From: Mesorhizobium ciceri biovar biserrulae WSM1271
Lineage (GTDB): Bacteria; Pseudomonadota; Alphaproteobacteria; Rhizobiales; Rhizobiaceae
NCBI RefSeq assembly: GCF_000185905.1
Contig: NC_014923.1
Span: 1,240,001-1,304,000, forward strand
Direction: 5' to 3'
Length of the DNA: 64,000 nt
Shown: positions 20,120-29,521 of the stretch, in pieces
Numbering within the stretch: the stretch's first letter is position 1
Layout of the letters: the number at the start of each line of letters is the position of its first letter
The notes under the pieces: model-generated
Seen by the model: the letters and a program-made list of their open reading frames with translations, nothing else
What the model was told of the DNA's origin: nothing
Database searches by the model: none
Made by a program: the position numbers and the translations under genes

Positions 20120-20899
20120 ATGACCGGCCCTCGTCTTGACTGCATGATCCAGGCTCCGAACCCGCCTGAGCTTGTCGCCGCGGAGGGGACGCGAGATTGG
20201 ATGGATGCGACCGACCAGCATTTCGCCTACCGCTGCACGCCGCTTTCAATCGCCAATGCCAGCGGATGGGAATTGTTGAACCCCATAAATGTGACTGTTA
20301 CTTGGAACGGATACAACACTACAAAAGACATCGCCTTCCATGTAAACGAACCGAACGTCACGCACCGATTCATCAGCTCGACCTTCGGGCACGGCATAGT
20401 AACCTTTCATCCGGGTTACGTGTTTCGCACCGAGCCGGGCTGGATGGTGTGGGCTCGCGGCTCTCCCAACCGGATGAAGGACGGAATCGCGCCCCTGGAC
20501 GGCTTGGTGGAAACCAACTGGCTGCCGTTCAGTTTCACCATGAATTGGCGCTTCACCCGCCCTGGGTCTGTCACTTTTGCCAAGGGCGAGCCATTCTGTT
20601 TCGTCACCATGATGCCAAGTGTCGCTATCGAGCAGGTGCAGCCGGTCATTCGTCCGATGGAGGACGATCCTGAGTTCCATAAAGAACATAAGGTTTGGAA
20701 TAGCGAACGTCGACGGTTTTCGGCCGGCCTGCAGATGAACGACGAGCTTACCAAGGAGATGAAGTGGCAGAAGCACTATCTGCAGGGTGTTTCGCCGACG
20801 GGGAAATCGGTCGCGGATGACACTCACCGAGTAAAGCGAACTCTAAAGCGGCCGATCCACATCGACCAGTTGCGGGCCCAGGAAAAGGTTCGCCAGTAG
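20120..20899 (+). CDS. DUF6065-like protein
   Basis: 259 residues from ATG 20120 (GCGGAGAGT upstream); GTG 20075 is an alternative. The pattern RDWMDATDQHFAYRCTPLSI, FGHGIVTFHPGYVFRTEPGW, GLVETNWLPFSFTMNWRFTR and FAKGEPFCFV is what I recall for DUF6065, a family without known function. It looks like an all-beta, jelly-roll-like cytoplasmic protein: no signal peptide or membrane segment. It lies between the collagen-tailed protein and the L,D-transpeptidase, whose ATG directly follows its TAG, so these two are co-translated. The DUF number is from memory; the function is unknown. Confidence 0.7.
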   Translation: MTGPRLDCMIQAPNPPELVAAEGTRDWMDATDQHFAYRCTPLSIANASGWELLNPINVTVTWNGYNTTKDIAFHVNEPNVTHRFISSTFGHGIVTFHPGYVFRTEPGWMVWARGSPNRMKDGIAPLDGLVETNWLPFSFTMNWRFTRPGSVTFAKGEPFCFVTMMPSVAIEQVQPVIRPMEDDPEFHKEHKVWNSERRRFSAGLQMNDELTKEMKWQKHYLQGVSPTGKSVADDTHRVKRTLKRPIHIDQLRAQEKVRQ

Positions 20900-21634
20900 A
20901 TGAAGCTAGCCAAGAGTAAGCGGCCTGTGCGCATTCCTCCAGTTGGATCGCTAGCATTTGGCCGTTCGATTAACGGGTCGGTTTCGAGCAGAGACGAAAG
21001 ACCGGAATGCATCCGCCAGTTCGTGCGGTCGGGCTTTGTATTGGCGCTGGCGGCGCTCCTTGTCGGTTGCCTGGCGGATGGAAAAGGTAGCCCGAATACG
21101 GCTACAGAGTTAGTTCGCGTGAAAGCCGCTTACGCGAGGGAGCCGCATGAGGTCTTCATCGTCGATCGCAGCAAGTTTGACCAACGCTTTCTGCCTGTCG
21201 ATGTGACGCCCCCGGAACGCTTGCCTGCCGGTACGGTGTTGATCGATACACGGCAGAGGTTCCTCTATCTATACCGCCTCAATGGGATGGCGCGGCGCTA
21301 TGGTGTCGCCGTCGGGGCTAGCGGTTACAGTTGGTCGGGCATTGCCAGCGTAGGGCGTAAGGCGGAGTGGCCCGCATGGCATCCGACTGACGACATGCGT
21401 AACCAGTCGCCCGACCTGCCGCGCATGATCAGGCCCGGCACGCACAATCCGCTCGGCGCGCGAGCTCTCTATCTGTACAAGAACGGCGTGGATACGCTTT
21501 ATCGTATCCACGGCACCTCAGAGCCCTGGACCATAGGAACTGAAGCGTCCTCAGGGTGCATTCGCATGCTCAACGAGGATGTGATCGAACTCTACAGTCT
21601 GGTGCCGAAGGGAGCAAAGGTCATCGTGAAGTGA
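20900..21634 (+). CDS. L,D-transpeptidase (YkuD) lipoprotein
   Basis: 244 residues. After about 45 basic residues there is a hydrophobic segment with lipobox LLVGC (about 50-55), then a YkuD catalytic domain (about 105-243) with the signature HGTSEPWTIGTEASSGCIRM, where His and Cys are catalytic. Such enzymes make 3-3 peptidoglycan cross-links or attach outer-membrane proteins to peptidoglycan. The ATG directly follows the DUF6065-like stop; AGGAAAAGG lies upstream. The long basic N-terminus before the lipobox is odd; a later start is possible. Confidence 0.9.
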   Translation: MKLAKSKRPVRIPPVGSLAFGRSINGSVSSRDERPECIRQFVRSGFVLALAALLVGCLADGKGSPNTATELVRVKAAYAREPHEVFIVDRSKFDQRFLPVDVTPPERLPAGTVLIDTRQRFLYLYRLNGMARRYGVAVGASGYSWSGIASVGRKAEWPAWHPTDDMRNQSPDLPRMIRPGTHNPLGARALYLYKNGVDTLYRIHGTSEPWTIGTEASSGCIRMLNEDVIELYSLVPKGAKVIVK

Positions 21635-22042
21635 CGCGAATTGAACAGGCACAGGCCAACGCTTGCTGTCGGATGCCGTTGGACAATACCCACGCCGGTG
21701 GCACAGGTGACGGCAGATTTCTGCTTCTATCCATATTGCGTCATAGAGGGAGAATTTAAGACATAGGCGTCGCTGCTCGTATCGATATCACTCGCGAATA
21801 AGGTTTTGGATACCTTAACCGTCATCTCTGTCCGTCATAATCGACGTTTAGGTATTCTTTTTACACCTTTTGCGTGTATTGAAATAAAAAAATTCAATGG
21901 ACGCGTCTATATGTCAGTTCTCGTCAGTGACGGCATGCCATTCGTCTTCCAGTTCGCCGTCGGCATCAGTCAGGGCGCGAACGTCCGAAGGACAAATCCA
22001 GGCTGACGGGTTGGCAATTGAACGCACCGAGTGAAAGGACCT
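21635..22042. other. AT-rich non-coding gap
   Basis: About 400 bp with no supported gene. An AT-rich hairpin ATTGAA-N9-TTCAAT lies at 21878-21898. A 66-codon frame (21806-22006) lacks a good start. The AT content suits promoter DNA or recently acquired sequence. Confidence 0.4.
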
Positions 22043-22480
22043 ATGATGAGGCGCTCTCTATTCATGCTGGTTTCCGCCGCGCTATTGAGTACCGCCGTTG
22101 CGGGTCCAGCGGCAGCGCAGACCGCCGCTGAAACAAACCAGACCCTTGACGCGCTGTTCGGCAGTCACACAACCTATCAGCAGTTCTTCGACAAGCTGCA
22201 GAAGGCTGTCAGTGCCGGTGACAAGCAGACCGTCGCGTCGATGATCGATTATCCCTTCCGCGCCCGGATCGGCGGCAAGGCGATCAAGATAAACGACGCC
22301 GCGCATTTCGTGACGGATTACGACAAGATCGTTACCGCCAAGGTCAAACAGACCGTCCTCAAGCAGACCTACCCGACGCTGTTCGCCAATTGGCAAGGCG
22401 TCTCAATCGGTGATGGCGAGGTCTGGTTCTCCGGCGTCGGAGACGGCAACACCATCAAGATCACCGCGATCAACGACTGA
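22043..22480 (+). CDS. Periplasmic protein of unknown function
   Basis: About 145 residues: signal peptide (MMRRSLFMLVSAALLSTAVA ... AAAQ) then a single small domain (about 30-145), YQQFFDKLQKAVSAGDKQTV, DYPFRARIGGKAIKI and GEVWFSGVGDG. The arrangement, helix then curved sheet, resembles NTF2-like periplasmic proteins, but I cannot place it. AAAGGA precedes ATG 22043. It is 71 bp upstream of the DUF3011 gene. Confidence 0.75.
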   Translation: MMRRSLFMLVSAALLSTAVAGPAAAQTAAETNQTLDALFGSHTTYQQFFDKLQKAVSAGDKQTVASMIDYPFRARIGGKAIKINDAAHFVTDYDKIVTAKVKQTVLKQTYPTLFANWQGVSIGDGEVWFSGVGDGNTIKITAIND

Positions 22481-22551
22481 CACCTGGCGGAAGAAATTCC
22501 ATTTCGATGACACCGACGCAACCGGTCGTTGACCACTCCGGAGGGGTTCAC

Positions 22552-23154
22552 ATGCTACGTTACATGTTCATTGCTTTGCTCGCGCTCGGCTCATCGTGGA
22601 TGATCTCTGATGCCCGCGCACAATCGACTGTCGAATGCCAATCGAGGCACTATCAGTATGGCGAATGCTGGGCGGGCCCGCTGAGCAAGCCGCAACTCAT
22701 TCATCAGACTTCTGGAAGTCCTTGTATTTTGAACCGGACCTGGGGCTACAATCCACGCAGCAAATATATTTGGGTCGCGCAAGGCTGCTCCGGAATTTTC
22801 GCCGATGTCGGCGGCTACCACCATGGACGTGGCGACAGCTTTGATCCCAATGCCCGCATGTATGACCATCGCGGTCATGACGTCGGCGCAGTGGTTGGCG
22901 GAGCTATTCTCGGCGCTCTGATCGAGGGGATGGCGGACGATCATCACAATCGACGGCACACGACGAGTAACTACCGCCCCGATAGCAGCTACAATGGTTG
23001 TCATGGCATGGGATGCAAGGTCGACAATCCTGACCAGGCAATCGATACCCGACCGCAATTTGACAGGCAGGGAGAGCCAAACTTTGATGTGCATGGCAAC
23101 TACCAAGGATGCCATGGTGCAGGCTGCCTTGTCGACAATCCTGACGCGGAGTGA
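22552..23154 (+). CDS. Secreted DUF3011-domain protein with duplicated Cys motif
   Basis: 200 residues from ATG 22552 (GGAGGGG upstream). Signal peptide to about residue 24, then a DUF3011-like domain (VECQSRHYQYGECW ... SPCILNRTWGYNPRSKYIWV with four to five Cys), a Gly-rich hydrophobic hairpin (VGAVVGGAILGALIEGMADD), and a His/Asn-rich tail carrying two copies of Y-x-GCHG-x-GC-x-VDNPD, the second at the very C-terminus. Likely periplasmic or surface located. Function unknown. Confidence 0.8.
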   Translation: MLRYMFIALLALGSSWMISDARAQSTVECQSRHYQYGECWAGPLSKPQLIHQTSGSPCILNRTWGYNPRSKYIWVAQGCSGIFADVGGYHHGRGDSFDPNARMYDHRGHDVGAVVGGAILGALIEGMADDHHNRRHTTSNYRPDSSYNGCHGMGCKVDNPDQAIDTRPQFDRQGEPNFDVHGNYQGCHGAGCLVDNPDAE

Positions 23155-23477
23155 ATTGAAGGACGAAGGAAGCCGGTCACGATTGTCAAAGCGGGGCTCT
23201 TAAATCTTTCCCGCAGCATCAATCTTGATCTTCATCCTGGCATCACCACGGCAGACTTCGTTCACCTGCTTCTTGGTTTCTCCTCGAAGCGGTGGAGGCA
23301 GCCGAACATGTTCTCTATCTCCTCCTGCATCGTGGCGGCGCTGAGACGATAAGATCGAGGTTCTTATGATGTCGATCCATAGGGGCTTGTGCGGAAGCTC
23401 TTTGCACCAAGAAATGCACCAAAAGAGAGCCGATATTCGGAAAAATCGTGGCGAATCAGGCTGTTATGGGAAATCGA
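23155..23477. other. Gap between DUF3011 gene and tRNA-Ser
   Basis: Contains the possible minus-strand gene remnant at 23200-23330. Next to the tRNA 3' end is TTTGCACCAAGAAATGCACCA (23399-23419), with TGCACCA repeated. No integrase and no second copy of the tRNA end were found. Confidence 0.4.
23200..23330 (-). pseudogene. Possible frameshifted gene fragment
   Basis: On the minus strand one frame gives MQEEIENMFGCLHRFEE and, after a one-base shift, another gives TKKQVNEVCRGDARMKIKID and AAGKI before TAA. The two parts join into a protein-like sequence, suggesting a decayed or frameshifted short gene. I do not recognise it. Chance is possible. Confidence 0.25.
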
Positions 23478-23567
23478 TGGCGGAGAGGGAGGGATTCGAA
23501 CCCCCGATGGGCTTGCACCCATGCCGCATTTCGAGTGCGGTGCATTCGACCACTCTGCCACCTCTCC
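23478..23567 (-). tRNA. tRNA-Ser (anticodon CGA)
   Basis: 90 nt including an encoded CCA. Acceptor stem GGAGAGG/CCTCTCC, D-arm GCAGAGTGGTCGAATGC, anticodon arm CCGCACT-CGA-AATGCGG, long class II variable arm (CATGGGTGCAAGCCCATC) and T-arm GGTTCGAATCC. The anticodon reads UCG. The gene is on the minus strand, so its 3' end borders the accessory region to the left, the usual orientation for island integration. Confidence 0.95.
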
Positions 23568-23972
23568 GCGGTCATGGTCGGCCGTTGCCGGCGCGGCGCA
23601 CTAGATAACGGCTGAACGGGCAGGTTACAAGGCCAATCCGTCAGTTATTTGGCTTGCCGGACAAGCAGCGGATTCGCGACGGTTCAGCTGCGGCGAGGCC
23701 TGGGCAGGTCGGAGAGCAGTCACGCGTGCTTGCCTCCACTGCGGCAACGTGGTGCGGTATCTGCCGATACGGCCAGTGCCTGCCCGCCAACAACAGTTCC
23801 CGACAACAGCTGTTTGCCTTGACTCGCACTCAACCTTCGGTTAGGGACAGCGCGCAATCGGCGTGGAGGGTTCTTCCGCGCCGCTTGTTTTTTGAACCCG
23901 CAGACTGACAAAAAGACGGCTGAACCGCCAGAGGCGGCTCATCAAGGCCGACCGAACAGCGAAAGGCAAAAA
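23568..23972. other. Leader region between tRNA-Ser and rplU
   Basis: About 400 bp without a supported gene. It should hold the tRNA promoter (minus strand) and the ribosomal-protein promoter (a candidate is at 23819-23847). No known leader motif is recognised. Confidence 0.4.
23819..23847 (+). promoter_or_regulatory. Candidate rplU-rpmA promoter
   Basis: TTGACT, a 17-bp spacer, then TAGGGA. The -35 is close to consensus and fits the rhizobial CTTGAC preference; the -10 is poor. It lies about 125 bp upstream of the L21 start. Confidence 0.35.
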
Positions 23973-24653
23973 ATGTTCGCAGTCATTAAAACGGGTGGCA
24001 AGCAGTATCGCGTTGCCGCCAACGATCTCCTGAAGATCGAAAAACTCGAAGCCGCTGTCGGCGATATGGTCGAGATCGGCCACGTCCTCGCACATGGCGA
24101 AGGCGAGAATGTCACGTTCGGCGCGCCGTTCGTCGACGGCGCGGTGGTCACCGCCGAAGTCGTCGAGCAGGGCAAGAACCGCACCGTCATCGCCTTCAAG
24201 AAGCGCCGCCGGCAGAATTCGCGCCGCAAGATCGGCCATCGCCAGCTTTTGACCACCGTGCGGATCTCCGAGATCCTGCTGGGTGGCGCCAAGCCGACGA
24301 AGACGGCAGCGGTCAAGGCGCCGAAGAAGGTGAAGGCCGAGGCCGCCACCGAGGTGCAGGCGGAAGCCGCGCCGAAGAAGGAGCCCAAGGCCAAGGCAGC
24401 CGAGACAAAGGCAGCCGAGACCGCGGCAGCGCCGCTGTTCAAGGCGCCCAAGGGTGAGCCGGACGATCTGACCGTGATCAAGGGCATCGGCCCGGTCGCA
24501 GCCAAGGATCTCAACGAGCAGGGCATCATCACCTTCGCGCAGCTCGCCAAGCTGACCGACAAGGATGTCGCCAAGATCGACGAGCACATGCCCTTCAGCG
24601 CCGACCAGATCAAGGACTGGCGCGAGCAGGCCAAGGAATTGGCGGCGAAGTAA
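23973..24653 (+). CDS. rplU: 50S ribosomal protein L21 with C-terminal helix-hairpin-helix extension
   Basis: Residues 1-103 are ordinary L21 ([34 protein letters not shown]). An Ala/Lys/Glu linker (about 110-160) follows, then a helix-hairpin-helix-like domain (about 162-226; [33 protein letters not shown]). Total 226 residues, twice the usual L21. ATG 23973 starts at the standard MFAV; an in-frame ATG at 23892 would add 27 unlikely residues. Extended L21 is known in rhizobia. The same kind of domain ends LivG at 57.7-57.9 kb. Confidence 0.95.
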   Translation: MFAVIKTGGKQYRVAANDLLKIEKLEAAVGDMVEIGHVLAHGEGENVTFGAPFVDGAVVTAEVVEQGKNRTVIAFKKRRRQNSRRKIGHRQLLTTVRISEILLGGAKPTKTAAVKAPKKVKAEAATEVQAEAAPKKEPKAKAAETKAAETAAAPLFKAPKGEPDDLTVIKGIGPVAAKDLNEQGIITFAQLAKLTDKDVAKIDEHMPFSADQIKDWREQAKELAAK

Positions 24654-24750
24654 TTTTCTGGCGACCAGGTCGCCGGATCGGACTTGAAACGGAACGCGAA
24701 CGCGTTCATAAGGCCTTTTAGGCGCCTTGCGGCGCAACGGAGTTAGTTAG

Positions 24751-25020
24751 ATGGCACACAAGAAAGCTGGCGGCTCGTCGCGCAACGGTCGCGACTCGCA
24801 TTCCAAGCGTCTGGGCGTGAAGAAGTTCGGCGGCGAAGCCGTCATCCCGGGCAACATCATCATTCGTCAACGCGGCACCACGTGGCATCCCGGCGTCAAT
24901 GTCGGCATGGGCACGGACCATACGCTTTTTGCGCTCGAGACTGGCGCCGTGACGTTCAACAAAAAAGCCAACGGCCGAACCTACGTATCGGTCAACCCGA
25001 TTGCCAAAGCCGCGGAGTAG
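24751..25020 (+). CDS. rpmA: 50S ribosomal protein L27
   Basis: 89 residues starting [20 protein letters not shown], the universal L27 N-terminus that reaches the peptidyl-transferase centre, with [15 protein letters not shown] downstream. It follows rplU in the standard order, with a short leader containing GCGCCTTGCGGCGC just upstream. A strong terminator follows at 25090-25118. Confidence 0.97.
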   Translation: MAHKKAGGSSRNGRDSHSKRLGVKKFGGEAVIPGNIIIRQRGTTWHPGVNVGMGTDHTLFALETGAVTFNKKANGRTYVSVNPIAKAAE

Positions 25021-25089
25021 CCGGTTCCGCACTAGAACACCGGCGCCCATCTCGGGAACCGGTGTCTGGCAAAGCCAGGAAAAGGATCA

Positions 25090-25118
25090 GGGGAGATGGG
25101 TTTCCATCTCCCCTTTTT
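25090..25118 (+). terminator. Rho-independent terminator after rpmA
   Basis: Perfect 10-bp stem GGGGAGATGG / CCATCTCCCC with loop GTTT, followed by TTTTT. It closes the rplU-rpmA unit 70 bp after the rpmA stop. Confidence 0.9.
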
Positions 25119-25140
25119 CTTGTGCCTGGAGGACTTTCAA

Positions 25141-25728
25141 ATGGTTGCCGAAGCGGAAGACTCAGAAGACGAAAGTTACGCGATAGACTGCCCGGTGCTG
25201 GTCACCGAGCGGCTGGTGATGCGGGCGCCCCACGAGGGCGATATCGCGCAGCTGGTCGAGCTTGCCGACAACCGCCATGTCGCCGAAATGCTGGCACGCA
25301 TGCCGCACCCCTATGGCGAGGCCGAGGCGCGCGCTTTCCTGGCCATGACCAAATCGCGCCGGGCCGGCATTGCTTATGCCCTGACGCTGGCCGGCACCGA
25401 CACCTTCGTCGGTTGCGCCGGCCTCAACACCACCGATCGCGGGCTGGAGCTCGGTTACTGGATCGGCGAGCCGCACTGGAAGAAGGGCTATGCGACGGAA
25501 GCAGCGCACGCGCTGGTCGATCTCGCTTTCCAGAGGACGTCGATCCAGGTCCTGCATGCCTCGACGCGGGTCATCAATCCGGCCTCGCGCCGCGTCATCC
25601 ACAAATGCGGGTTCCAGTATGCTGGCCAGGGCATGCTGAACTCGATTGTCGCCGGCCAGGTTCCCGTCGAGCGCTACCGGCTCGATCGCAAGACCTGGAC
25701 CAGCCTGCGGAACTGGGTGCATTTCTGA
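25141..25728 (+). CDS. GNAT acetyltransferase, RimJ/RimL-like
   Basis: 195 residues from ATG 25141 (TGGAGGAC upstream). It has the N-terminal substrate motif VLVTERLVMRAPHEGDIAQL and the GNAT core FVGCAGLNTTDRGLELGYWI, KKGYATEAAHALVDLAF and NPASRRVIHKCGF that holds acetyl-CoA. Members acetylate protein N-termini, often ribosomal, or small amines. Its place after L21/L27 is conserved in rhizobia. Its stop lies four bases before the next acetyltransferase start. Confidence 0.88.
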   Translation: MVAEAEDSEDESYAIDCPVLVTERLVMRAPHEGDIAQLVELADNRHVAEMLARMPHPYGEAEARAFLAMTKSRRAGIAYALTLAGTDTFVGCAGLNTTDRGLELGYWIGEPHWKKGYATEAAHALVDLAFQRTSIQVLHASTRVINPASRRVIHKCGFQYAGQGMLNSIVAGQVPVERYRLDRKTWTSLRNWVHF

Positions 25729-25731
25729 TGG

Positions 25732-26280
25732 ATGACGGCGGTCAAGCCAATGGTCGACAGCAGCGATATTGAAACGGCCGCGATCGCGCCGATGACGCCT
25801 GGGGATATCGAAAGCTTTCATCGCGCGCTCGATGTCGTAGCGCGTGAGCGAAAGTACTTGTCCTTCCTTGAGGCGCCACCGCTGGATCAAGTCAGAAGTT
25901 TCGCAATGGACCGTATCGGGAGAGGCGATCCGGGGTTCGTGGCCGTTGTTCGTGGCGAGGTCGTCGGCTGGTGCGACATCTCACGCCATGATCGGCTCAT
26001 CCATGCCCATCGCGGCTCCCTCGGGATGGGGATTGTTCCTCCCTATCGGGGGCGAGGGCTTGGACTGCGGCTCATCAATGCAACCTTGGTGCAAGCGCGC
26101 AGGGCCGGTTTCGTCCGCATCGAACTCTCCGTGCATTCCGACAATGCTCGCGCCATCTCTCTCTACGACAAGGTCGGGTTTGTCAGGGAGGGCGTGCAGA
26201 GCGATGCCGTCCATGTCGACGGGGAATACCGCGATACGATTATGATGGCGATCGTCGAACGCGAAAACGCCGCCAGATGA
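25732..26280 (+). CDS. GNAT acetyltransferase
   Basis: 182 residues: N-terminal part with AIAPMTPGDIESFHRALDVV, then the acetyl-CoA site MGIVPPYRGRGLGLRLINATL (GRGLG loop), SVHSDNARAISLYDKVGFVR and a final EYRDTIMMAI strand. Closest in style to L-amino-acid N-acetyltransferases. ATG 25732 follows the previous stop by three bases, so the two acetyltransferases are coupled. Substrate unknown. Confidence 0.85.
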   Translation: MTAVKPMVDSSDIETAAIAPMTPGDIESFHRALDVVARERKYLSFLEAPPLDQVRSFAMDRIGRGDPGFVAVVRGEVVGWCDISRHDRLIHAHRGSLGMGIVPPYRGRGLGLRLINATLVQARRAGFVRIELSVHSDNARAISLYDKVGFVREGVQSDAVHVDGEYRDTIMMAIVERENAAR

Positions 26281-26287
26281 ATGGCCA

Positions 26288-27157
26288 TCAGCCCAGTTCG
26301 ACCCACACCGGCAGATGGTCCGAGCCGACTGCCTTTCGGTCGACCCACAGACGCTGCAGGGATCTGGCAAGCGAAGCGCTGGTGAAGATATAATCGATGC
26401 GCTTGTGCCGGCTGGGATCGGTGGGTTGCTTGGGATCGACCCAACTGATGAGATCGTCGCCGGTGGCGTTCAGCCGCAAGGCGGCATCGACGGCGAAGTC
26501 GGCGGTCAGCGGCATGCCGAATTCATGGTCCGGCCGGCCGGCGAGTTCGACATATTCGGGTGAGCCGGCCAGCATGTTGAAATCGCCCATGCCGACAAAG
26601 GCTTCGGGATGCGGCAGTTCCGGCAGGCCGATCTCGGCGACGCCGGACAGTGCTCCGCCTTCGAGCGCATAGTTCAGCATGCGTTGGCGCAGGAACTGGA
26701 TCTGGCTGGCGCGTTCGAGGGGGCTGCGGTGATCGAGATGGATGGAATAGAACCGGATGAAACCAAGCGGCGTCTCGATCAGCGCTTCCAGCGCGCCGCG
26801 CTGGAAGTTCATCATCTCGAAGCTGCGGCTGCGCGGCAAAAGCAGGTTGCGCGACAGATGAATGGGCGTTCTAGACAGCACCATGTTGCCGAGCTGGAAG
26901 GTTTTCGTGACGGCACGGCCGTTGTCGATGTGCGAACCGATATTGGCCTCGAAATTGCTGCCATAGACGGCGAAATAGTCGGGCAGCGCCTCGCCGATCT
27001 CGGCGACCATGTCGCGGCCGCCATTCCGAGGATTGTTGCGGGTCACCTCCTGCAAAGCGATCACGTCGGCGCCGCGCACGGCATCGGCGATGCGCCCGAC
27101 ATCGTACTGCCCGTCGAGGCCGATGCCGTACTGGATGTTGTAGGTTACAAGCTTCAT
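26288..27157 (-). CDS. Endonuclease/exonuclease/phosphatase-family protein
   Basis: 289 residues of the EEP fold: KLVTYNIQYGIGLDGQYDVG (metal Asn), VIALQEVTRN (metal Glu), FYSIHLDHRS (His/Asp pair), FVGMGDFNM, RIDYIFTSASL and the final SDHLPV metal-binding His. All catalytic motifs are present. It may be a DNase or a phosphodiesterase acting on lipid or nucleotide; no signal peptide is seen. It converges with the acetyltransferase, leaving seven bases. Confidence 0.87.
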   Translation of the reverse strand: MKLVTYNIQYGIGLDGQYDVGRIADAVRGADVIALQEVTRNNPRNGGRDMVAEIGEALPDYFAVYGSNFEANIGSHIDNGRAVTKTFQLGNMVLSRTPIHLSRNLLLPRSRSFEMMNFQRGALEALIETPLGFIRFYSIHLDHRSPLERASQIQFLRQRMLNYALEGGALSGVAEIGLPELPHPEAFVGMGDFNMLAGSPEYVELAGRPDHEFGMPLTADFAVDAALRLNATGDDLISWVDPKQPTDPSRHKRIDYIFTSASLARSLQRLWVDRKAVGSDHLPVWVELG

Positions 27158-27276
27158 TCCGACGTCTCTCCGGCCAACCCCACATAGCCATTGTCACAAA
27201 ACGGCCTCGCCCTTCGCCGCGCCTTGGTTTAGAGCAAGGGCCAAGGTTTAGAGCAATGCCGCAAAGCCACTAGTAG

Positions 27277-28323
<1,047 letters not shown>

Positions 28324-28327
28324 GGTC

Positions 28328-29518
28328 ATGCAGTCGCTGAGAAAATATCGGCGCATCACCGTCAAGATCGGCTCGGCGCTGCTCGTCGACCGCGCGACGG
28401 GCCTGAAGCGCGACTGGCTGGCTTCGCTCGCCGACGACATTGCCGGGCTGGCCCAGGGCGGCGCTGAAATCCTCGTCGTCTCGTCCGGCGCTATCGCGCT
28501 TGGCCGCACCATCCTTGGCCTCGGCAAGCGAGCCCTGAAACTGGAGGAGAGCCAGGCGGCGGCAGCCGTGGGACAGATCGCGCTGGCCGGCGCCTGGTCG
28601 GACGCGCTCGGCAAGGGCAGCCTGAAATCGGGCCAGATCCTGCTGACGCTCGGCGACACCGAGGAGCGCCGCCGCTATCTCAACGCGCGGGCGACGATCT
28701 CGACACTCTTGAAGATGAAGGCAGTGCCGGTCATCAACGAGAACGACACGGTGGCGACTTCCGAAATCCGCTACGGCGACAATGACCGGCTGGCGGCCCG
28801 CGTCGCCACCATGATGGGCGCCGATCTTTTGGTGCTGCTTTCCGACATCGACGGGCTCTACACCGCGCCGCCGGCGCGCGACCCCAACGCCAAATTCATT
28901 CCGGTGGTCGACCGCATCACGCCTGATATCGAGGCGATGGCGGGTGCGGCCGCTTCCGAGCTGTCGCGCGGCGGCATGCGCACGAAGCTCGATGCCGGCA
29001 AGATCGCCACCGCCGCCGGCACTGCGATGATCATCACGTCGGGCACTCGGCTGTCGCCGCTGATGGCGATCGAACGCGGCGAGCGCGCTACTTTCTTTCG
29101 GCCGAGCAGCAACCCGGTCAAGGGCTACAAAACCTGGATCGCCGGCCAGCTCGAGCCGGCCGGCCGGCTTACGGTCGATGCCGGCGCCATCGGCGCGCTG
29201 CTGTCGGGCAAATCGTTGCTGCCGGCCGGCGTCAAGCTGGTCAGCGGCAATTTCTCGCGCGGCGACACGGTGGCGATCCTGTCGCCCGAGGGCCGCGAGA
29301 TCGCGCGCGGGCTGGTTGCCTATGATGCCGCCGATGCCGTAAGGATCGCGGGCCTGAAGACGGCCGAGATCGAAACCGTGCTCGGCTACGAGGCGCGTTC
29401 GGCGATGATCCACCGCGATGACCTTGTGGTGAGCCATTCGGGTGACCAAGTACGGGCTGGCGACCAAACAGGGGCCGGTGACCAAGTCACGGTCGGTGGC
29501 GATGTAAGCGGAGGATGA
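28328..29518 (+). CDS. proB: Glutamate 5-kinase
   Basis: First enzyme of proline synthesis. 396 residues from ATG 28328, four bases after obgE. Amino-acid kinase domain (about 1-260; [34 protein letters not shown]-type [12 protein letters not shown]) and a C-terminal PUA domain (about 285-365). The last 25 residues are odd: three imperfect 18-bp repeats encode GDQ-containing hexapeptides (29441-29494) before the stop. It is followed three bases on by proA. Confidence 0.96.
   Translation: MQSLRKYRRITVKIGSALLVDRATGLKRDWLASLADDIAGLAQGGAEILVVSSGAIALGRTILGLGKRALKLEESQAAAAVGQIALAGAWSDALGKGSLKSGQILLTLGDTEERRRYLNARATISTLLKMKAVPVINENDTVATSEIRYGDNDRLAARVATMMGADLLVLLSDIDGLYTAPPARDPNAKFIPVVDRITPDIEAMAGAAASELSRGGMRTKLDAGKIATAAGTAMIITSGTRLSPLMAIERGERATFFRPSSNPVKGYKTWIAGQLEPAGRLTVDAGAIGALLSGKSLLPAGVKLVSGNFSRGDTVAILSPEGREIARGLVAYDAADAVRIAGLKTAEIETVLGYEARSAMIHRDDLVVSHSGDQVRAGDQTGAGDQVTVGGDVSGG
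29441..29494 (+). repeat. Three 18-bp repeats at the proB 3' end
   Basis: Units starting GGTGACCAAG, GGCGACCAAA and GGTGACCAAG at 29441, 29459 and 29477, in frame, encoding [12 protein letters not shown] and GDQVTV. A partial fourth (GGTGGCGAT) follows. Confidence 0.8.
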
Positions 29519-29521
29519 GCC

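Noticed and set aside
23364-23561. A 65-codon minus-strand frame across tRNA-Ser
   Set aside because: It reads through the tRNA gene itself, a common false prediction.
11872-23567. A complete integrative element with attachment sites
   Set aside because: No integrase, transposase or direct repeat of the tRNA-Ser 3' end could be found in the window.
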